NCBI GenBank assembly: GCA_040005555.1
Contig: JBDTYT010000051.1
Coordinates: 1-12,680 of the forward strand
DNA length: 12,680 bases
From: JBDTYT01 sp040005555
GTDB taxonomy: Bacteria; Actinomycetota; UBA4738; HRBIN12
Reading direction: 5' to 3'
Part shown: positions 7,147 to 12,680 of the stretch, one piece after another
How positions within the stretch are numbered: position 1 is the stretch's first letter
Layout of the letters: each line of letters starts with the position of its first letter
Translations under genes and position numbers: made by a program
Notes under the pieces: generated by a model
Told to the model about the DNA's origin: nothing
Database searches by the model: none
Seen by the model: only the letters and a program-made list of their open reading frames with translations

Positions 7147-8123
7147 CCGGCGAGCAGGCTGGCGTTCGGGCTCGGCGGGATGCGTTTCCTCGCGACGAGA
7201 CCGTCGTCCTTCATGTCGTTGAAGATCGCCTGCGCCTCGGACGTGAGATTCACGACGGACAAGCCCCCGACCGTGCCGGTGGTCCCGGGCGCGACGATGT
7301 TCTCGACGTGCTTGGGGTTGATCGTCGTGCAGGTGAACGCGAGGTTGATGATCTGGTCGAGCGGGACGTTCGTCCTCGTGCTGCGCAGACCTGCCCCGAC
7401 CCAGGACAGCAGGCGACTCGGATCCTTGACGAATTCCTTTCGGAACTGCGCGAGCGCCGAGGTCATGAGCAGTCCCTGGTCCTCGGAGCGGCCGAAGTCG
7501 CCCTCGGGCAGGCCATGACGGTTGCGGGCGAACGCCAGCGCGTCGCGGCCGACGAGCGTTTGCACGCCCGGGTCGAAGTAGGCGTGCGAGTAGTGGTCGC
7601 TCATCGCGAAGGGCACGTTCACTGTAAGTCCACCGATGTCGTCGATCATCTTCTGGAAGCCGTCGAACCAGGTGAGCGTCCAGTAGTCGATCTTGATACC
7701 GGTGAGCGCCTCCACCGTCTTCACTACGAGCTCGGGACCGCCCATCGTCATCGCCGCGTTGATCTTGTTCGTTCCGTACCCGGGGATCGGCACGTATGAG
7801 TCGCGTGGGAAGCCGAGGATCGCCGCCTTGTGCAGGGCGGGATTGATCGACACCAGGTGGATCGAGTCGGAGCGCTGGCCCGTGATGACCTCGCCGGGCC
7901 GAGCGTCGCTGCCCAGGAACAGGATGAAGATCGGGCTCGTGCCATTCAGCGTCGGTACGTAATCGGCGTGCGCCGCCTGAAGCTGCAGGAGCGTCCCAGA
8001 GGCAGCAGCGTGCTGGGAGGGAGTCGTCGCCCCGAGCGTGGTGCCGGCTACCCAGGCCGCGAGGAGCAGGGCGAGGAGCGCGGTTCGACGGCGCGGGCGG
8101 GCGATGGGAGACATCCGGGTCAA
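7143..8123 (-). CDS. LytR-CpsA-Psr (LCP) family wall-glycopolymer ligase
   Basis: A 326-residue membrane-anchored extracytoplasmic enzyme. LCP proteins transfer polyprenyl-phosphate-linked glycopolymers (teichoic acids, arabinogalactan, capsules) to peptidoglycan. A basic N-terminus is followed by one hydrophobic anchor (about residues 14-33). The LCP core shows FLGSDARPG (69-77), RSDSIHLVSI (84-93), GFPRDSYVPIPG (104-115), GTNKINAAMTMGG (117-129), and ALAFARNRHGLPEGDFGRS (195-213). The conserved Asp and Arg residues that bind pyrophosphate and Mg2+ are present (D73, R84, D86, R107, D108, R213). There is no C-terminal LytR_C extension, so the protein is a compact LCP. The TTG at 8123 lies nine bases after a good -10 box; an in-frame ATG at 8114 is the alternative, and neither has a Shine-Dalgarno. 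The stop at 7143-7145 overlaps that of the convergent exchanger. The preceding gene ends 64 bases upstream. Confidence 0.92.
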   Translation of the reverse strand: MTRMSPIARPRRRTALLALLLAAWVAGTTLGATTPSQHAAASGTLLQLQAAHADYVPTLNGTSPIFILFLGSDARPGEVITGQRSDSIHLVSINPALHKAAILGFPRDSYVPIPGYGTNKINAAMTMGGPELVVKTVEALTGIKIDYWTLTWFDGFQKMIDDIGGLTVNVPFAMSDHYSHAYFDPGVQTLVGRDALAFARNRHGLPEGDFGRSEDQGLLMTSALAQFRKEFVKDPSRLLSWVGAGLRSTRTNVPLDQIINLAFTCTTINPKHVENIVAPGTTGTVGGLSVVNLTSEAQAIFNDMKDDGLVARKRIPPSPNASLLAG

Positions 8124-8132
8124 AGCGGGCGA

Positions 8133-8161
8133 AGGCTACAAGCCGCGCCTGGGCTTCACAA
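8133..8161 (-). promoter_or_regulatory. Candidate promoter of the LCP gene
   Basis: On the minus strand TTGTGA (8161-8156) and TAGCCT (8138-8133) are separated by exactly 17 bases. This fits an actinobacterial housekeeping-type promoter with a TANNNT -10. The predicted start near 8126 leaves three bases before the TTG at 8123, or twelve before the ATG at 8114, so the message would be leaderless or nearly so. It lies in the 64-base gap after the phosphoesterase gene, allowing the LCP gene to be expressed separately. Confidence 0.5.
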
Positions 8162-8187
8162 CCATCTCGACGGAACCTCCACACGCC

Positions 8188-9561
8188 TCAGGGGCCGCAG
8201 TCCCGCTGCGGCAGCACGAGCGGAGGGTTCGGCCCCTGGGAGAAATCGAAGGCTCCCATGAGATCGTTCGCGCGGCGGTCGCGTTCGGTGAGCGAGGGCA
8301 GGTGGAAGATCGTCTCGATGAATCGAAGGACCGATGAGAAGTCCGCCGTGCGGTGGAAGATCGTCCCGGGTTTGGACCAGGGCGAGATGATGATGGCGGG
8401 TACCCGTGGTCCCATCCCGTAGACATCGAGGTGCGGTGGCGGCACGTGGTCGTAGAAGCCGCCGAAGTCGTCCCACGTGAGCACGATCGCGGTGTGCTTC
8501 CACGCCGGGCTCTGCATGATCGCGTTGATCGCGCGCACCGTCCAGTTCTCGCCGTCGCACAGGTCGCCGTATCCCGGGTGGTCGGACTCGGCGACGGGTG
8601 GCAGCAGCCACGACACGGCCGGCAGGCGGCCTGCCCGAACGTCGGGGATGAACCGCTCTTCGGCGACAACGTCGTTCCACATCGGCCCGTAGCGGATATG
8701 CGGGATCGCCCGCAAGATGTCGAAGTACGGCGCTACCGAGAGGTAGTACCTCCACGGGATCCCCCGCGCCTGCAGTAGATCCGGCAGCGTGCGGATGTCG
8801 TGGCACGGCCATCGCTGGGTCCAGTATCGGTTCTGCAGCTGCGTGGTCTTCACGTGCGTCTCCAGGTCGAACGCCCGGTGCTCGTCCGTGGGCGAGAGCT
8901 GCCGGAAGGACCACGCACGCTCGAGCGGATCGTCGCAGTAGCCCCCGGCCCGCCCCGTCCCCGCCTGTCCGTCGTTCGGCCGCTCGTTGTCCACGAACCT
9001 GTCCGACTGCGAGGCGACGATCCAATAGTGCTCGACGGCGGTCGGGCCGTACGACGAGCTGAAGAACCGATCGGCGAGGGCGAAATGCTCCGCGTAAGAC
9101 CAGTACGCGGGGATCTGGTCGGCGGTGTACTGCACGTAGCCCTGCAGCTGCCCGCCGTTCACGAGCTGGTCGAAGCAATTCATCCGGCCGCCGTTGATCG
9201 CGATGATGCCCGAGACGAAGGAGTGGGCGGCACCAGGCGAGTCGTCCGTCGCATGGCCGAGGGGCACGACGCTCCCGTCGCAAGTCACGCCCTGTGTGAC
9301 GCCGTCGGCTCCCGGGAACGTGCCGAAGAAGGTATCGAACGTGCGGTTCTCCTTCACGAGGAACACCACGTGACGGATCTCGCGGCGAGCGGCCGCGATC
9401 TTCGCGGGATCGGTGCGAGCCGGTGTGGGCGGTGGCGGGGTCTCGGCCGCCGGGGTCACGGTGGATGGCGGCGCCGGCGAGCGGGAGGTGCTCGGCGGCC
9501 TCGGCGTGGGCTCCGTGCCGATCGAGGTGCAGGCGGCCGCCACGACCGCGAACGCGAGCAT
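8188..9561 (-). CDS. Secreted lipoprotein phosphoesterase (phospholipase C / AcpA acid phosphatase family)
   Basis: A 457-residue phosphoesterase-family (PF04185-type) enzyme. The N-terminus is a short hydrophobic signal ending in the lipobox-like VAAAC (Cys11). A Pro/Ser/Thr-rich linker (about 16-50) follows, so the protein is probably a surface lipoprotein. The catalytic domain opens with HVVFLVKENRTFDTFFG (64-80), the family's ENRSFDHYFG-type metal-binding motif. It continues with SSSYGPTAVEHYW (168-180) and closes with LTWDDFGGFYDHVPPP (361-376), the counterpart of the usual DExGGxYDHV, here with D for E, and then GPRVPAIIISPW (384-395). The family hydrolyses phospholipids or phosphomonoesters; the substrate here is not decidable. 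ATG at 9561 is the only ATG, but it leaves an unusually short signal without positive charge. A CTG at 9591, preceded by GAAGGGG, would add residues including an Arg. The longer open frame upstream is the shadow of the next gene. Confidence 0.88.
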   Translation of the reverse strand: MLAFAVVAAACTSIGTEPTPRPPSTSRSPAPPSTVTPAAETPPPPTPARTDPAKIAAARREIRHVVFLVKENRTFDTFFGTFPGADGVTQGVTCDGSVVPLGHATDDSPGAAHSFVSGIIAINGGRMNCFDQLVNGGQLQGYVQYTADQIPAYWSYAEHFALADRFFSSSYGPTAVEHYWIVASQSDRFVDNERPNDGQAGTGRAGGYCDDPLERAWSFRQLSPTDEHRAFDLETHVKTTQLQNRYWTQRWPCHDIRTLPDLLQARGIPWRYYLSVAPYFDILRAIPHIRYGPMWNDVVAEERFIPDVRAGRLPAVSWLLPPVAESDHPGYGDLCDGENWTVRAINAIMQSPAWKHTAIVLTWDDFGGFYDHVPPPHLDVYGMGPRVPAIIISPWSKPGTIFHRTADFSSVLRFIETIFHLPSLTERDRRANDLMGAFDFSQGPNPPLVLPQRDCGP

Positions 9562-9600
9562 GCCGGCGAACGGTCGAACCTGATGGGTCAGCGGAATCGC

Positions 9601-9617
9601 CCCTTCGTCCGGAAGGG
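9601..9617 (-). promoter_or_regulatory. Six-pair hairpin over a Shine-Dalgarno-like GAAGGG upstream of the phosphoesterase gene
   Basis: On the minus strand CCCTTC-CGGAC-GAAGGG forms a perfect six-base-pair stem with a five-base loop. Its 3' arm, extended by one G, is the best ribosome-site match between the two genes, and it lies eight bases before an in-frame CTG at 9591. No T-tract follows, so a terminator is unlikely. It may mask a ribosome site or end the upstream message weakly; either is inference. Confidence 0.35.
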
Positions 9618-9647
9618 TCGGATGATGCCGCAGGAGCGAGGGAACCG

Positions 9648-10388
9648 CTAGGACGTGCTCGCTGAGGGCGAACCCGATGGCCCAGGCGGTGGCGTGGTTT
9701 CGTGGTCGGTTCGCCCGACCTTGAAGCTGAAGATCTTCCATCCGTCGCCGGTGTCGTGCATGAAGAATTGCGCGTGCGCGGTGATGTCCGTGTACGTGCC
9801 ATCCCTGCGCTTGCCGAGAGCGTGGAACCGCACGACCGCGACGGCGGTCCTCGGTTTGCTTTCGGCGTCGAAGAGCACACGGAACCACAACTTGCTCTTG
9901 CCCGGGCTCACGGTGTCGTATGTGCCACCGGCGTGCGTGCCGAGGGTCACCGCCTGGATCTGTTTCTCGGCAGAGGTGCGCGCCGCGTCATCGAACCCGT
10001 CGAAGGCCGAGTCGTAGCTCCCGTTCCGCCAGTTCTCCGGGTTCAGGAACGCTTGCGTGAACAGCGCGTCGATCACGGGCGTTGCCTGGAGAGCCGTCTT
10101 GGCCGCGGCCGTCTGCAGGTCCTTCGCCGGAACGTTCTCGCTCGTTGAGATCGCGATCGTCTTTCCGGCGCGGAAGTCGAACGGGGGGGTCGAGTTGTCC
10201 GGCCCCCCGCCGAAGATCCCCGGGACGGACCCACCCTTCAAGGCGAACAATGCGATCGCGCCCCCCGCCACCAGGACGACGGGAACGATGACGACGGCAA
10301 GCGGGAGCCGCCGCTTGGGCGCCTTGGACGGACTGCGCTTGGGCGGGCTCGGTTTGCGGGCGGGTTGGCGGTGTCGGCCTTCGGACAA
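9648..10388 (-). CDS. Single-pass membrane protein of unknown function with extracytoplasmic domain (246 aa)
   Basis: I do not recognise this protein by family. It has a strongly basic, Pro/Ser/Lys/Arg-rich cytoplasmic head (1-28), one hydrophobic helix (about 29-50), a Gly/Pro linker, an extracytoplasmic domain (about 70-228) and a Pro/Ser-rich tail. The domain ends in HAQFFMHDTGDGWKIFSFKV (205-224), a strand pattern like that of small NTF2-like or Mce-associated-type folds; this is only a resemblance. It contains no cysteine. The only practical start is TTG at 10388: a TAA is in frame five codons upstream and no ATG or GTG lies near the N-terminus. It begins just downstream of a good promoter. 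The phosphoesterase gene follows 86 bases after its stop, suggesting a shared envelope-related transcript. Confidence 0.72.
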   Translation of the reverse strand: MSEGRHRQPARKPSPPKRSPSKAPKRRLPLAVVIVPVVLVAGGAIALFALKGGSVPGIFGGGPDNSTPPFDFRAGKTIAISTSENVPAKDLQTAAAKTALQATPVIDALFTQAFLNPENWRNGSYDSAFDGFDDAARTSAEKQIQAVTLGTHAGGTYDTVSPGKSKLWFRVLFDAESKPRTAVAVVRFHALGKRRDGTYTDITAHAQFFMHDTGDGWKIFSFKVGRTDHETTPPPGPSGSPSASTS

Positions 10389-10397
10389 ACCGCGCAG

Positions 10398-10426
10398 AGG
10401 TTAGCCGCAGGCTCCTCGTGCATCAA
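10398..10426 (-). promoter_or_regulatory. Candidate promoter of the membrane protein-phosphoesterase unit
   Basis: On the minus strand TTGATG (10426-10421) and TAACCT (10403-10398) are separated by exactly 17 bases, a good match to a housekeeping sigma promoter. The predicted start near 10391 is three bases before the TTG codon at 10388. It sits in the divergent gap with nhaA. Confidence 0.55.
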
Positions 10427-10498
10427 CCACCCTCGTCGGGTAGCATCGGATCGTCACGAAGGTGCGCCGGGAAGCCTGGTCGGCGATGGGATGCCCAC

Positions 10499-11791
10499 AT
10501 GCCGCTGACCGACCCGCAGGACCGGCACCACCGCGCGAATAGCCGCTTCCCATGGCGACGTTCGGGCCGACGGCTCCCGACGACGATCTTCGAACCGCTC
10601 CGAACCTTCCTGCAGACCGAGGCGTCCTCCGGCGTGTTGCTGCTGGTCGCCGTCGGCATCGCCCTCGCGTGGGCGAATTCGCCATGGAGCTCGTCCTACC
10701 AGGGGCTCTGGCGTCATGTGCTCGCGGTGCCGCTGGGCCGGTTCGGCGTGTCCATGGATCTCCGTCACTGGGTGGACGAGGCGCTCATGACGTTCTTCTT
10801 CCTGGTCGTCGGGCTCGAGATCAAGCGGGAGTTCGTGAGCGGCGAGCTCCGTGATCGCCGAGCGGCAGTCCTTCCGGTCGCTGCTGCCCTCGGCGGGATG
10901 GCGGTGCCGGCGCTCATCTATCTGGCTTGCAACGCAGGCGGTCCCGGTTCGAGGGGATGGGGTATCGCCATGCCGACCGACATCGCGTTCGCCCTCGGGG
11001 TGCTCGCGCTCGCGATCCCGCGGGCGCCCGCGGGCGTGCGCGTGTTCCTGCTCTCGCTCGCGATCGTCGACGACCTACTCACGGTGGTCGCGGTCGCGGT
11101 CTTCTACTCGACGGGCGTGTCCGCCGGTTGGCTTGCCGCGGCGGTGCTCCTGGCCGTTGTGGTGTTCCTCCTCGAGAGGATCCACGTGTGGGTGCCGGTG
11201 ATCTCCATCGTGCTCGGTATCTGTCTGTGGTTCGCCTTACGCGAGGCTGGCATATCACCGACGCTGGCCGGGGTGACGATGGGGTTCCTCACGCCGGCGG
11301 TACCGTTCCGGCCGGTGATCGCCGAGGGACCAGAAGCGATCTCGCCACTCACACGCGTCGAGGCGCTCCTGCATCCATGGACGAGCTATCTCGTGGTGCC
11401 CCTGTTCGCGCTCGCGAACGCCGGCGTCTCGTTCACGATCGGCGCGTTCGACCCGCCGGGTGCCGGATGGGTCGTGACGGGGATCGTGCTGGCGCGGACC
11501 GTGGGCAAGGTCCTCGGCATCGTGATCGCGTGTTGGATCGCCGTTCGAGCCCGAGCCGCTCGGCTGCCCGGGGGCGTCGGGTGGCCCCACATCGTGGGAG
11601 TGGCCGCCGCGGCGGGCGTACCGTTCACCGTGTCGTTGTTCATCGCCGAGATATCACTCGGCGAGGGAGCCTTGCTCCCGGCCGCGAAGATCGGGATCTT
11701 GGCGGGGGCTTCTATCGCCGGCGCCGCCGGGCTCGTGCTCTTGCGCCGTGCCGAGCGGGGTCGGGCGTCCGAGGCGGCGGGCAGGGCATAG
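10499..11791 (+). CDS. nhaA: Na+/H+ antiporter NhaA
   Basis: A 430-residue inner-membrane electrogenic Na+/H+ antiporter that expels sodium in exchange for protons. Family landmarks are FLQTEASSGVLLL (37-49), MTFFFLVVGLEIKREFVSGEL (97-117), AMPTDIAFALGVLAL (157-171), LSLAIVDDLLTVVAV (185-199) with the ion-binding pair D191/D192 (D163/D164 in E. coli), LFALANAGVS (302-311), GKVLGI (336-341) with K337 (E. coli K300), and GVPFTVSLFIAEISL (373-387). About twelve membrane segments are present and the length is normal, apart from a basic N-terminal extension of about 30 residues. The start chosen is ATG at 10499; a GTG at 10418 is in frame but adds a non-conserved basic segment. Neither start has a clear Shine-Dalgarno. 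A TAGCAT at 10441-10446 could be its -10, but no -35 is convincing. It is divergent from the membrane-protein gene. Confidence 0.95.
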   Translation: MPLTDPQDRHHRANSRFPWRRSGRRLPTTIFEPLRTFLQTEASSGVLLLVAVGIALAWANSPWSSSYQGLWRHVLAVPLGRFGVSMDLRHWVDEALMTFFFLVVGLEIKREFVSGELRDRRAAVLPVAAALGGMAVPALIYLACNAGGPGSRGWGIAMPTDIAFALGVLALAIPRAPAGVRVFLLSLAIVDDLLTVVAVAVFYSTGVSAGWLAAAVLLAVVVFLLERIHVWVPVISIVLGICLWFALREAGISPTLAGVTMGFLTPAVPFRPVIAEGPEAISPLTRVEALLHPWTSYLVVPLFALANAGVSFTIGAFDPPGAGWVVTGIVLARTVGKVLGIVIACWIAVRARAARLPGGVGWPHIVGVAAAAGVPFTVSLFIAEISLGEGALLPAAKIGILAGASIAGAAGLVLLRRAERGRASEAAGRA

Positions 11792-11797
11792 CTGCAG

Positions 11798-11825
11798 GTC
11801 ACGGTGTGGAGGTTCTTTCTATACT
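11798..11825 (+). promoter_or_regulatory. Candidate promoter of hppA
   Basis: TATACT at 11820-11825 is a near-consensus -10 in otherwise GC-rich sequence. The best -35 position, GTCACG (11798-11803), is a poor match with a 16-base spacer. A start near 11832 would give a leader of about 58 bases before the hppA ATG. It lies directly after the nhaA stop. Confidence 0.5.
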
Positions 11826-11889
11826 GCGGCGGTCCCGGCTCTGCAGGGGCACTGACGCGCCCTGAACGCACATCGACCGAGGAGGTTCC

Positions 11890-12680
11890 ATGCACGTCCT
11901 GGCCGCCGGAGAGGGTGGGCCCATCCAGGCCACGTTCGGCTCGTTCGAGAATAACTCGCTGCTGGTGATCTTGGTCGTCTCGTTGCTGGCGCTCGGCTTC
12001 GCCTATTACCTGGTCCGAGAGGTGCTCGCGGCGCCCGAGGGCACGGACAAGATGAAGGAGATCGCGAAGGCGATCCAAGAGGGCGCGAGCGCCTACCTCA
12101 AGCGGCAGTTCACGACCCTCGGGATCTTCCTAGCCATCCTCACAGTTGTCCTGTTCATCGTCCTGCCGACGCCGGCTCACGCCGTCCACTCCAACTTCTC
12201 GATCCGGTTCGGCCGCTCGCTCGCGTTCATCCTGGGAGCCGGCTTCTCGGCACTCACGGGGTTCACGGGTATGTGGCTCGCGGTCCGAGCGAACGTGCGC
12301 ACGGCGAACGCCGCACGTGAGTCGGGTCTGCGGCGTGCGATGCGCATCGCGTTCCGGGCCGGAGGGGTCGCCGGGATGTTCACGGTCGGTCTCGGGCTCT
12401 TCGGCGCCACCATGATCTTGCTGATCTACAAGCAGGATGCGACGTCCGTGCTGGTCGGGTTCGGGTTCGGCGGGGCCCTGCTCGCGATGTTCATGCGGGT
12501 GGGCGGCGGGATCTTCACGAAGGCCGCCGACGTGGGCGGGGACCTCGTGGGCAAGGTCGAGAAGGGTATCCCAGAGGACGATGCCCGCAACGCCGCCACG
12601 ATCGCCGACGCTGTGGGCGACAACGTCGGCGACTGTGCGGGGATGGCCGCCGACCTGTTCGAGTCCTACGAGGTCACGCT
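11890..12680 (+). CDS. hppA: Membrane-bound H+-translocating pyrophosphatase, N-terminal third (runs off the window)
   Basis: The enzyme hydrolyses pyrophosphate and pumps H+ (or Na+) out across the membrane. The first 263 residues are visible; family members usually have about 650-800. Seen in order are a first membrane helix (23-41), EGASAYLKRQ (64-73), membrane segments near 77-95 and 111-130, TGFTGMWLAVRANVRTA (123-139), FMRVGGGIFTKAADVGGDLV (201-220), GKVEKGIPEDDARNAATIAD (221-240) and VGDNVGDCAGMAADLFESY (242-260). The aspartates that bind Mg-pyrophosphate are intact (D214, D218, D240, D244, D248), but the usual DPRNPATIADN reads DARNAATIADA. The K+-dependence position lies beyond the window, so ion dependence cannot be called. 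The ATG at 11890 is supported by GAGGAGG at 11879-11885, the best ribosome site on this strand. Together with nhaA it suggests coupled H+ and Na+ gradients. Confidence 0.95.
   Translation, partial: MHVLAAGEGGPIQATFGSFENNSLLVILVVSLLALGFAYYLVREVLAAPEGTDKMKEIAKAIQEGASAYLKRQFTTLGIFLAILTVVLFIVLPTPAHAVHSNFSIRFGRSLAFILGAGFSALTGFTGMWLAVRANVRTANAARESGLRRAMRIAFRAGGVAGMFTVGLGLFGATMILLIYKQDATSVLVGFGFGGALLAMFMRVGGGIFTKAADVGGDLVGKVEKGIPEDDARNAATIADAVGDNVGDCAGMAADLFESYEVT

Noticed and set aside
6913..8184. A 423-codon minus-strand frame over the LCP gene and the second exchanger.
   Set aside because: It lies in another frame of the LCP gene, which carries all conserved LCP motifs; the alternative product has none.
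9562..9888. An N-terminal extension of the phosphoesterase from a start at 9888.
   Set aside because: Most of it overlaps the upstream membrane-protein gene in another frame and would bury the lipoprotein signal peptide about 110 residues into the protein.
1..12680. CRISPR array, transposon ends, attachment sites, tRNA or rRNA genes.
   Set aside because: No spaced direct repeats, terminal inverted repeats with a transposase, or tRNA/rRNA signatures were seen on reading both strands; a covariance-model or repeat search could not be run.

Overview
The window is GC-rich DNA (roughly two thirds G+C), densely packed with long reading frames. Three features suggest a high-GC Gram-positive bacterium: -10 boxes of the TANNNT type, several TTG/GTG starts with short or no leader, and a LytR-CpsA-Psr (LCP) wall-polymer ligase beside a lipoprotein-type phosphoesterase. 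I infer an Actinomycetota member, possibly from an uncultured lineage; no rRNA or other taxonomic marker is present to prove it. I see no tRNA, rRNA, CRISPR array, insertion sequence or phage gene.

Layout, left to right. (1) At 2-1522 (+) is the 3' part of a polysaccharide flippase gene whose start lies outside the window. (2) A convergent gap of about 310 bases follows. (3) A minus-strand unit read from right to left contains a promoter near 6015-6042, a yybP-ykoY-type manganese riboswitch (5910-6004), a CaCA-family cation exchanger (4569-5882), a MrfA/Hrq1-like DEAD/DEAH helicase with a C-terminal zinc-cysteine domain (2329-4590), and a TIGR00725/LOG-like Rossmann protein (1836-2309). The exchanger and helicase overlap by 22 bases, and only 19 bases separate the helicase from the last gene, so one transcript is likely. 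(4) Facing the other way is a second, different CaCA exchanger (6100-7146, +). Its TAG stop shares a CTAG palindrome with the stop of the next, convergent gene. (5) A second minus-strand group runs 10388 to 7143: a single-pass membrane protein of unknown function, a secreted lipoprotein phosphoesterase (phospholipase C/AcpA family) and the LCP protein. (6) On the plus strand are the Na+/H+ antiporter nhaA (10499-11791) and the 5' third of a membrane H+-pyrophosphatase, hppA (11890 to the window end).

How they may work together: four of the ten genes move cations across the membrane (two CaCA exchangers, NhaA, H+-PPase) and four concern the envelope (flippase, membrane protein, phosphoesterase, LCP). 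The most informative element is the riboswitch. Its aptamer matches the known Mn2+ fold element by element. The 3' strand of its closing helix can instead pair with the Shine-Dalgarno sequence of the exchanger gene, giving a readable translational ON-switch model and suggesting that this exchanger exports Mn2+. The helicase and LOG-like genes ride on the same predicted message. I found no wholly new multi-gene system; the riboswitch unit is the best lead.
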